Shown: piece by piece, positions 1 to 5,325 of the stretch | Layout: every line of letters starts with the position of its first letter | How positions within the stretch are numbered: the first letter of the stretch is position 1 | Assembly (NCBI GenBank): GCA_039923495.1 | Contig: JBDTCO010000200.1 | Coordinates: 1 to 5,325, forward strand | Direction of reading: 5' to 3' | Origin: JBDTCO01 sp039923495 | Lineage (GTDB): Bacteria > Myxococcota_A > Polyangia > Palsa-1104 | Length of the DNA: 5,325 nucleotides | Notes under the pieces: model-generated | The model's input: only the letters and a program-made list of their open reading frames with translations | The model's database searches: none | Told to the model about the DNA's origin: nothing | Translations under genes and position numbers: made by a program

Positions 1-1
1 C

Positions 2-3000
2 ACCTTCGATCAGGTCAAGACCGCGTACGCCGAGCAGGTGCGGGCGCTCATCGCCGGTGGCAGCGACCTGCTCCTCATCGAGACCATCTTCGACTCGCTC
101 AACGCGAAGGCCGCGCTCGTCGCCATCGCCGAGGTCTTCCAGGCGGACGGCAAGCAGCTGCCGATCATGATCTCGGCGGACGTCGGCCGTGGCGGCGAGA
201 CGATGATCTCGGCGCAGACCATCGAGGCGTTCTGGAACGCCGTCGAGCACGCGCGGCCGCTCTCCATCGGCCTCAACTGCTCGCTCGGCCCCGACCTCAT
301 GTATCCGTTCCTCGCCGACCTCGCGGCGAAGGCGGCGTCTTCCGGCACGGCCGTCTCGTGCTACCCGAACGCCGGTCTGCCGAACCCGCTGTCCCCGACG
401 GGCTTCGATCTCCTGCCCGCGGACATGGGTCGCTACCTCGCCGAGTTCGCGCGCGGCGGCCTCATCAACATCGCGGGTGGTTGCTGCGGCAACACGCCCG
501 AGCACATCGAGGCCATCACGAAGGCGCTCACCGGCCAGGCCCCGCGTCGCCTCGACGACAAAACGCAGGTCGCCGTGCCGCGCTCGCTCCGACTCTCGGG
601 CTCTCAGCCCTTCTCCCAGGTGCCGGGCAGCTTCCTCATGATCGGCGAGCGCACCAACGTCTCGGGCTCGCCGAAGTTCGCGAAGCTGATCAAGGACGGC
701 AACTACGAGGAGGCCGTCAGCGTCGCGCGGCAGCAGGTCGAGAATGGCGCCAACGTCATCGACGTCTGCATGGACGAAGGGATGATCGACGGCGTCGCGG
801 CGATGTCGCGCTTCCTGTCGCTGCTCGCGAGCGAGCCGGAGGTGGCCAAGGTCCCCTTCATGGTCGACTCGTCGAAGTGGGTCGTCATCGAGGCGGGCCT
901 GAAGCAACTGCAGGGCAAGGGCATCGTCAACTCGATCTCGCTGAAGGAAGGCGAGGAGGTGTTCCGCGAGCACGCGCGCGAGATCATGCGCTACGGCGCA
1001 GCCGTCGTGGTCATGGCCTTCGACGAGAACGGCCAGGCTGCGAGCTACGCGGAGAAGATCCGCATCTGCGAGCGCGCGTACAAGATCCTCGTCGAGGAGC
1101 TCGGCTTCCCGTCCGAGGACATCATCTTCGATCCGAACATCCTCACCGTCGCGACCGGCATGGAGGAGCACAACAACTACGCCGTCGACTTCATCGAGGC
1201 GACGCGCTGGATCAAGAAGAACCTGCCGAACGCGAAGGTCTCGGGCGGCGTGTCGAACATCTCGTTCAGCTTCCGCGGCAACAACCAGGTCCGCGAGGCG
1301 ATGCACTCCGCATTCCTCTACCACGCGATCGGCGCGGGGATGGACATGGGCATCGTCAACGCCGGCATGCTCGAGGTCTACGAGGAGATCGAGCCCACGC
1401 TGAAGGTCCTCGTCGAGGACGTGCTGCTGAATCGCCGGCCGGACGCCACCGAGCGCCTCGTCGAACACGGCGAGCTCTTGAAGGCAAAGGCGTCCGGCAG
1501 GTCGCCGACGAGCGCCAAGCAGGAAGAGGAATGGCGCAAGGGCACCGTCGAGGAGCGGCTCTCGCACTCCCTTGTGAAGGGCATCGATGCCTACATCGAC
1601 ATCGACACGGAGGAGGCGCGCGCCAAGCTCGGCCGGCCGCTGTCGGTGATCGAGGGCCCGCTCATGGCGGGCATGAGCGTCGTCGGCGATCTCTTCGGCG
1701 CCGGCAAGATGTTCCTGCCGCAGGTCGTGAAGTCGGCGCGCGTGATGAAGAAGGCCGTCGCGTACCTGACGCCGTACATGGAGGCGGAGAAGGCCGAGAT
1801 GGCGGAGCGCGGCGAGGCCGTGCGCACGCAGGGAAAGATCGTGCTCGCGACCGTGAAGGGCGACGTACACGACATCGGCAAGAACATCGTCGGGGTCGTC
1901 CTCGCCTGCAACAACTACGAAGTCATCGACATGGGCGTGATGGTGTCGTGCGAGAAGATCCTCGAGCGCGCCAAGGCCGAGAACGCCGATCTCATCGGAC
2001 TGTCGGGGCTCATCACGCCGTCGCTCGACGAGATGACCCACGTCGCGCGCGAGATGGAGCGCCAGGGCTGGAAGGTGCCGCTGCTCGTCGGCGGCGCGAC
2101 CACGAGCCGCGCGCACACCGCCATCAAGATCGCGCCCCACTACTCGCAGCCCGTCATCCACGTCCTCGATGCGAGCCGCGCGGTGCCGGTGAGCACGAGC
2201 CTGCTCTCCCCTGAGGGCAAGGCCGCCTTCGTGGAGAAGCACCGCGCGGAGTACGAGGAGCTGCGCAAGCTGCACGCGACGCCTCGTCACAAGCTCATCT
2301 CTCTCGAGGCTGCGCGCGCGAACCGCAGTCCGATCGTCTGGCGCGCCGACGACGTCCCGCAGCCGACGCGCACCGGACCGCAGGTGCTCACCGACGTCCC
2401 GCTCGCGATCCTGCGCGAGTACATCGACTGGACGCCGCTCTTCCACACCTGGGAGCTGAGGGGCGTGTACCCGAAGATCCTCCAGCACGAGAAGTATGGC
2501 GAGCAGGCTCGCACGATCTTCGCGGAGGCCAACGCGCTGCTCGACGTGATCGTCGCGGAGAAGCGGCTCACCGCGCGTGCCGTGTATGGCCTCTTCCCCG
2601 CGAACGCCATCGGCGACGACGTCGAGCTCTACACCGACGAGACGCGCACGCACGTGCTCCTGCGCTTCCATTTCCTGCGACAGCAGACGCAGCCGAAACC
2701 GGGGGAGCCATCGCGCAGCCTCTCGGACTTCATCGCGCCGAGGTCTTCGGGCCTCCCGGATCACCTCGGCGCGTTCGCGGTGACGACGGGCATCGGCCTC
2801 GAGAAGCTGTGCGAGAGCTTCCGCGCCAAGCACGATGACTACAACGCCATCATGGCCGAGGCGCTCGCCGATCGTCTCGCCGAGGCGTTGGCGGAGTACC
2901 TGCACGAGAAGGTGCGCAAGGAGTGGAGCTACGGCCTCGGCGAGCACCTCACGCCGGACCAGCTCATCCACGAGCAGTACCGCGGCATGCGTCCCGCCGC

Positions 3001-3277
3001 CGGCTATCCCGCGTGCCCCGACCACACCGAGAAGGGCCCGCTGTGGAAGCTCCTCGAGGTCGAGCAGAAGACCGGCATGCGCCTCACCGAGTCGTTCGCG
3101 ATGTGGCCGGGCTCGAGCGTGAGCGGGCTCTACTTCGCGCATCCGGAGGCGCGCTACTTCTCCCTCGGGAAGATCGATCGCGACCAGGTGCTCGACTACC
3201 GCGAGCGCAAGGGCATGACCGTCGGCGAGGTCGAGCGCTGGCTCGGTCCGAACCTCAACTACGAGCCGTCGAGCTAG
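2..3277 (+). CDS. metH: Cobalamin-dependent methionine synthase, 5' end missing
   Basis: MetH transfers a methyl group from 5-methyltetrahydrofolate via cob(I)alamin to homocysteine in the cytoplasm, giving methionine and tetrahydrofolate. The reading frame is open from the first full codon at 2, so the true start lies upstream; by comparison with the remembered E. coli protein (1227 residues) about 136 residues are missing. Counting the codon at 2 as residue 1 (1091 residues present), the order is: end of the homocysteine domain with zinc ligands C93 and C161-C162 (GGCCG); folate domain from about 210 (GERTNVSG at 215, FDPN at 376); four-helix cap about 510-600; B12 domain with DVHDIGKN and the ligand triad D621-H623-S674; AdoMet-binding reactivation domain about 770-1091 with RPAAGYPACPDH at 997. 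All modules are fused and intact, so this is not the split form of MetH. A GTG at 38 is an internal valine, not a start. Regulation cannot be judged because the upstream region is outside the window. Confidence 0.98.
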   Translation, partial: TFDQVKTAYAEQVRALIAGGSDLLLIETIFDSLNAKAALVAIAEVFQADGKQLPIMISADVGRGGETMISAQTIEAFWNAVEHARPLSIGLNCSLGPDLMYPFLADLAAKAASSGTAVSCYPNAGLPNPLSPTGFDLLPADMGRYLAEFARGGLINIAGGCCGNTPEHIEAITKALTGQAPRRLDDKTQVAVPRSLRLSGSQPFSQVPGSFLMIGERTNVSGSPKFAKLIKDGNYEEAVSVARQQVENGANVIDVCMDEGMIDGVAAMSRFLSLLASEPEVAKVPFMVDSSKWVVIEAGLKQLQGKGIVNSISLKEGEEVFREHAREIMRYGAAVVVMAFDENGQAASYAEKIRICERAYKILVEELGFPSEDIIFDPNILTVATGMEEHNNYAVDFIEATRWIKKNLPNAKVSGGVSNISFSFRGNNQVREAMHSAFLYHAIGAGMDMGIVNAGMLEVYEEIEPTLKVLVEDVLLNRRPDATERLVEHGELLKAKASGRSPTSAKQEEEWRKGTVEERLSHSLVKGIDAYIDIDTEEARAKLGRPLSVIEGPLMAGMSVVGDLFGAGKMFLPQVVKSARVMKKAVAYLTPYMEAEKAEMAERGEAVRTQGKIVLATVKGDVHDIGKNIVGVVLACNNYEVIDMGVMVSCEKILERAKAENADLIGLSGLITPSLDEMTHVAREMERQGWKVPLLVGGATTSRAHTAIKIAPHYSQPVIHVLDASRAVPVSTSLLSPEGKAAFVEKHRAEYEELRKLHATPRHKLISLEAARANRSPIVWRADDVPQPTRTGPQVLTDVPLAILREYIDWTPLFHTWELRGVYPKILQHEKYGEQARTIFAEANALLDVIVAEKRLTARAVYGLFPANAIGDDVELYTDETRTHVLLRFHFLRQQTQPKPGEPSRSLSDFIAPRSSGLPDHLGAFAVTTGIGLEKLCESFRAKHDDYNAIMAEALADRLAEALAEYLHEKVRKEWSYGLGEHLTPDQLIHEQYRGMRPAAGYPACPDHTEKGPLWKLLEVEQKTGMRLTESFAMWPGSSVSGLYFAHPEARYFSLGKIDRDQVLDYRERKGMTVGEVERWLGPNLNYEPSS
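1862..1885 (+). other. metH: MetH cobalamin-binding motif DxHxxG
   Basis: These codons read DVHDIGKN. The histidine at 1868-1870 corresponds to E. coli His759, which replaces dimethylbenzimidazole as the lower axial cobalt ligand (base-off/His-on binding). The aspartate at 1862 matches Asp757, and the serine at 2021-2023 in the following SGLITPS segment matches Ser810, so the proton-relay triad is complete. The spacing between the histidine and that serine equals the E. coli spacing as I remember it. Confidence 0.93.
2990..3025 (+). other. metH: MetH AdoMet-binding motif of the reactivation domain
   Basis: These codons read RPAAGYPACPDH, the hallmark of the C-terminal activation domain, with its first arginine matching about residue 1134 of E. 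coli MetH. This domain binds S-adenosylmethionine, the methyl donor for reductive repair of inactive cob(II)alamin. Its presence implies an external electron donor such as a flavodoxin or ferredoxin system, which is not encoded in this window. Confidence 0.9.
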
Positions 3278-3354
3278 CCCATATCGATGGTAACGCGCTG
3301 CTGGTCGAGGCGTCCGGGCCCGCTCGTGCATCCAACCCGACAAGCACGTCTCCC

Positions 3355-3360
3355 GAAAGG
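3355..3360 (+). promoter_or_regulatory. Ribosome binding site that sets the lipoprotein start
   Basis: A purine stretch GAAAGG lies 10 bases before the ATG at 3371. It is a moderate Shine-Dalgarno match at a slightly long spacing. It supports the start at 3371 over the in-frame ATG at 3287, which would place this site inside the coding sequence and bury the signal peptide. Confidence 0.55.
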
Positions 3361-3370
3361 TCCCCGACCG

Positions 3371-3865
3371 ATGAAGAACTTCCTCCTCGCTGCGCTGGTG
3401 CTGAGCGCCGGCTGTGCCGTCACCATCAAGGAGCTCCACCCACACCCGGGCACGACGTTGAAGGGGACCACGGGCAAGTTCACGCTCGTCACGTCCGCGA
3501 TCGCCGACGACTACGAGCCCGGCCGCGACGTGCACCTGCACGACATGAAGCAGACGCTCCAGAATGCAATGCAGGCAGCGGCGGGCACGCGGTACTCGTC
3601 GAAGGCAGACCCGGACGCGACCCGCCTCGTGTTCAGCGAGCTGTCGCCCAGCTTCGTGAAGCTCGGGGCTGATGACAACGTCATCCTCTTCACCTTCCGC
3701 GCCTCGTGGCAGGCACCGGACGGGACGGTCATCGCCGATATCGCGGGGAACGCAGGGCCCACGAACCCGGGCGAGCACAGCCAGAAACGCCGCGTCGAAG
3801 ACGCCATCGAAGCGATGTTCCAGCAGCTCGTGAACGGCCTCGATAACGTCCGCCCGCTGCCGTAG
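3371..3865 (+). CDS. Small putative lipoprotein of unknown function
   Basis: This encodes 164 residues that I do not recognise as a named family. The N-terminus is a short lipoprotein signal: one lysine at position 2, a hydrophobic stretch (residues 4-13) and the lipobox-like LSAGC ending at C15. Serine rather than leucine at -3 makes the box slightly off consensus. C15 is the only cysteine, as expected for a lipid anchor. The +2 alanine argues against inner-membrane retention by the E. coli rule, which may not apply here. The mature part looks like a small alpha/beta domain: a strand around 36-44 (KFTLVTSAI), a helix around 56-70, strands around 85-90, 104-113 and 119-124, a glycine/proline loop about 126-135 and a C-terminal amphipathic helix about 138-158. 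That order recalls several small outer-membrane-lipoprotein DUF families (DUF4410-like), but I cannot assign one. It lies 93 bases after metH and 24 before the rhodanese gene, with which it is probably co-transcribed. Confidence 0.85.
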   Translation: MKNFLLAALVLSAGCAVTIKELHPHPGTTLKGTTGKFTLVTSAIADDYEPGRDVHLHDMKQTLQNAMQAAAGTRYSSKADPDATRLVFSELSPSFVKLGADDNVILFTFRASWQAPDGTVIADIAGNAGPTNPGEHSQKRRVEDAIEAMFQQLVNGLDNVRPLP

Positions 3866-3889
3866 CGCCTGGCGTACCCTTGCCCGGGT

Positions 3890-4246
3890 ATGAAGGGCAC
3901 ACCGCTGCTGCTCCTCCTCACGCTTTCAGGCTGCATCACCATCAGCGATATCAGCCGGGCGCGTGCGCATGCACTCGTCGAACACGGCGCGCTACTGCTC
4001 GATGTTCGCTCGTCGGGTGAGTTCGCCGCCGAGCATCCGCCCGGGGCCGTGAACGTGCCGCTCGAGATCCTTCGCGATCACCTCCCCGCGCGCGGCCGAC
4101 CCATCGTGATCTACTGCCACACCGGCGTGCGCGCGGTGATCGCCGCCAAGTGGCTGCGCGCTGCCGGCTACGCAGACGTGCACAACCTCGGCGCGCTCAC
4201 GCACTGGTACGTCGACCGCTCGCTCACGCCGGCGAGCTTCGAGTAG
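3890..4246 (+). CDS. Single-domain rhodanese (sulfurtransferase) lipoprotein
   Basis: This encodes 118 residues: a lipoprotein signal followed almost at once by one rhodanese domain. The signal has K2, an unbroken leucine run (6-10) and a canonical lipobox LSGC with C15 as the lipidated residue. The rhodanese part shows the LLDVRSSGEFAAEHPPGAVNVP signature (split here as LLDVR at 36-40, GEFAAEHPPGAVNVP at 43-57) and the active-site loop CHTGVR, with C76 (codon 4115-4117) as the residue that carries persulfide sulfur and R81 closing the C-x4-R loop. C15 and C76 are the only cysteines. Family knowledge: such domains move sulfane sulfur from donors such as thiosulfate to thiol acceptors; E. coli PspE is a similarly small exported example. 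Placement on the periplasmic face of a membrane is inferred from the lipobox. The natural substrate is unknown. It starts 24 bases after the preceding lipoprotein gene with no clear Shine-Dalgarno site, so translation may depend on its upstream neighbour. Confidence 0.92.
   Translation: MKGTPLLLLLTLSGCITISDISRARAHALVEHGALLLDVRSSGEFAAEHPPGAVNVPLEILRDHLPARGRPIVIYCHTGVRAVIAAKWLRAAGYADVHNLGALTHWYVDRSLTPASFE
4115..4132 (+). other. Rhodanese active-site loop
   Basis: The codons read CHTGVR, a six-residue loop from the catalytic cysteine to the closing arginine. This loop length is typical of sulfurtransferase rhodaneses; Cdc25-type phosphatases and arsenate reductases of the same fold have a loop one residue longer. 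The cysteine is present, so the domain is predicted to be active rather than one of the catalytically dead rhodanese-like domains. Confidence 0.88.
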
Positions 4247-4249
4247 CAC

Positions 4250-4271
4250 CTCGCGCGCGTATCAGCGCGAG
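4250..4271. terminator. Possible bidirectional terminator stem between convergent genes
   Basis: CTCGCGC at 4250-4256 and GCGCGAG at 4265-4271 are perfect inverted repeats around an 8-base loop, giving a 7-bp stem with six G-C pairs. It fills most of the 27-base gap between the rhodanese stop codon and the stop codon of the opposite-strand mutase, the expected place for a shared terminator. No T-tract follows on either strand, so it is not a classical intrinsic terminator, and short GC stems arise easily by chance in sequence this GC-rich. Confidence 0.4.
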
Positions 4272-4273
4272 CG

Positions 4274-5325
4274 CTACTTCGCGACCAGCGCCAGCATGCG
4301 GCGCACGATGCCGTCGGGCTCGGCGAGGCTCGCGGCGACGATTGCATCGGCACGGGCCTGCGTGCTGGCGATGGCGTAGACGCGGAGCTGCGGCGCGTTG
4401 CCGGACGCGCGGAGGTGCACGACGTCGCCGTTGTCGAAGTACGCACGCACGCCATCACGCACGTCGAGGCGCGTCACCCTGCCGAAGCCTTCGTCGACGT
4501 GGAAGTGCTGCTCGAGGAGCTGCTTGGTCGCGAGCCACACCTCGGGCGCATCGGCGAAGTCGACGTGGAGCGTGTCGCTTTCGCGCACGAGCGTCGCGTG
4601 TAGCCTGGCGCTCGTCGTCGGCGCGACCGCATCCATCAGGCCCGCGCGACCGTAGCGAGCAGGCAGGCGCGACCAGTGATGGTCGAGCCCCGAGAGCGCG
4701 GCGGCGAGGTTCGCGACGATGGGGAGCAGCGCATCGCGCGTCGGCAACGGGCCGAGCGGACCGTGGGCGAGGGTCATGTGACCGCCGACGAGGAAACCGC
4801 CGTTTGCCTCCCAGCCGACGGGACGCTTTGCACCGTGGGGGAGCTGCAGCGCGGCGACCACGTGGGGCGATCCCACCTTCGTCTTCTCGATGGTGACCCC
4901 TCGCCTCGAGAGGTGGACGTCGACGCCATCGTTGGTGGTGACGGGCAGCGCAGCGAAGTCGGCCTCGAGGAACTCGGCCGTGATCGCGCCGAGGAGATCA
5001 CCAGGTAAAAAGCGCAGGCTGCGATCGGCACGCACCGCCACGACCAGCGGGCGATCGGAGTCGCCGTCCGTCGAGACGATGGCGTCGACCGGTCCCGACG
5101 ACGCCTCGACCTCGCGCACGAGTGTCGCGAGGTGCGCGAGCTGCTCATCGGTGATGGCCTCGGTGTCGAGCGGCACGAACGTCTCGCTGCGTCCGGCGCC
5201 GATGACCTCGGCGCCGAGCGCGCGCAGGATGCGCGGCACGAGCTCGCGACCGACAGCCGAGTGCTCGTAGAAGGCGACGCGACGGCCCTTGAGCGACGTG
5301 GGAGAGAACGCGGCGACGTAGCGCT
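4274..5325 (-). CDS. Phosphohexomutase (phosphomannomutase/phosphoglucomutase family), 5' end missing
   Basis: The alpha-D-phosphohexomutase family interconverts hexose 6-phosphates and 1-phosphates in the cytoplasm through a phosphoserine enzyme and a bisphosphate intermediate, supplying sugar-1-phosphates for nucleotide sugars. Present are 349 residues plus the stop; the frame stays open to the right edge, so the GTG at 5239 is internal. Visible parts, in order: domain II beginning GRRVAFYEHSAVGREL with the metal-binding loop DGDSDR (5051-5068); domain III with TNDGVDV, KTKVGSP and a sugar-contact loop GWEANGG (4796-4816), followed by LPTRDALLP; domain IV with the phosphate-binding loop RASGNAPQLRVY (4376-4411). 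Domain I, with the catalytic serine, is outside the window. The loops differ from the textbook forms (DGDGDR, GExSGH, RxSGTEP), and as I recall they match a proteobacterial subgroup annotated as phosphomannomutase. Mannose versus glucose preference cannot be settled here. It converges on the rhodanese gene. Confidence 0.93.
   Translation of the reverse strand, partial: RYVAAFSPTSLKGRRVAFYEHSAVGRELVPRILRALGAEVIGAGRSETFVPLDTEAITDEQLAHLATLVREVEASSGPVDAIVSTDGDSDRPLVVAVRADRSLRFLPGDLLGAITAEFLEADFAALPVTTNDGVDVHLSRRGVTIEKTKVGSPHVVAALQLPHGAKRPVGWEANGGFLVGGHMTLAHGPLGPLPTRDALLPIVANLAAALSGLDHHWSRLPARYGRAGLMDAVAPTTSARLHATLVRESDTLHVDFADAPEVWLATKQLLEQHFHVDEGFGRVTRLDVRDGVRAYFDNGDVVHLRASGNAPQLRVYAIASTQARADAIVAASLAEPDGIVRRMLALVAK
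5051..5068 (-). other. Phosphohexomutase metal-binding loop
   Basis: Read on the minus strand, the codons give DGDSDR. The three aspartates that coordinate the catalytic magnesium in this superfamily are all kept; only the second glycine of the common DGDGDR form is replaced, by serine. The following proline-leucine continues the usual pattern for this loop. Confidence 0.88.

Noticed and set aside
358..2214. 618-residue open frame on the plus strand within metH
   Set aside because: It is overwhelmingly arginine, glycine and alanine, matches no family, and overlaps a perfectly conserved MetH frame. It is a GC-driven shadow frame.
3287..3370. Upstream in-frame ATG giving a 28-residue N-terminal extension of the first lipoprotein
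   Set aside because: The extension is rich in arginine and proline, has no ribosome site, and would place the lipoprotein signal inside the protein. The ATG at 3371 has a ribosome site at 3355-3360 and starts a proper signal peptide.
3278..3370. Terminator or promoter in the gap after metH
   Set aside because: The best fold is a short, bulged stem around 3307-3326 with no T-tract, and the AT-rich patch near 3283 has no matching -35 element. Neither is strong enough to annotate.
3870..3883. Sigma-54-like promoter TGGCGT-ACCC-TTGC before the rhodanese gene
   Set aside because: Only 9 bases separate the GG and GC elements instead of the required 10, and the -12 element is so close to the ATG at 3890 that transcription would begin inside the coding sequence.
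3511..3942. 143-residue minus-strand open frame opposite the lipoprotein genes
   Set aside because: It overlaps both supported genes antisense, shows no domain or signal, and has low-complexity serine/arginine content typical of shadow frames in high-GC DNA.
2..4246. A sulfur-metabolism operon joining metH and the rhodanese
   Set aside because: MetH acts on homocysteine in the cytoplasm, whereas the rhodanese carries a lipoprotein signal for export. A 93-base gap and an unrelated lipoprotein lie between them, so the shared sulfur theme is probably coincidence.
4150..4896. 248-residue plus-strand open frame across the mutase gene
   Set aside because: Extremely arginine-rich translation with no recognisable motif, running antisense to a phosphohexomutase whose active-site loops are all identifiable.

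Overview
This is a GC-rich, gene-dense bacterial window holding four genes. Two are cut by the window edges, and no stretch over 100 bases lacks a gene. The strong G/C preference at third codon positions, a full-length-type cobalamin-dependent MetH, and two small lipoproteins with very short signal peptides suggest a Gram-negative bacterium with a high-GC genome. A myxobacterium or other former Deltaproteobacterium would fit, but that placement is an impression from composition and style, not a demonstrated assignment.

Layout. Positions 2-3277 (+) carry the last 1091 residues of methionine synthase MetH, with the zinc, folate, cobalamin and AdoMet motifs all in place. A 93-base gap follows. 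Next come two small same-strand lipoprotein genes: one of unknown function (3371-3865, 164 residues) and, 24 bases later, a single-domain rhodanese (3890-4246, 118 residues). A 27-base convergent gap with a perfect 7-bp GC stem separates these from the opposite-strand gene. That gene (4274-5325, -) encodes the C-terminal 349 residues of a phosphohexomutase of the phosphomannomutase/phosphoglucomutase superfamily; its catalytic-serine domain lies beyond the right edge.

How the genes relate. MetH is a cytoplasmic housekeeping enzyme that makes methionine from homocysteine. The two lipoproteins probably form a small co-transcribed pair acting in the cell envelope. The mutase feeds sugar-1-phosphates into polysaccharide or glycoconjugate synthesis and is transcribed toward them. 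Nothing visible ties the three units into one pathway. The region reads as ordinary chromosome: no mobile element, CRISPR array, RNA gene or phage signature was found. I see no convincing new biological system; the lipoprotein pair is the least explained part.
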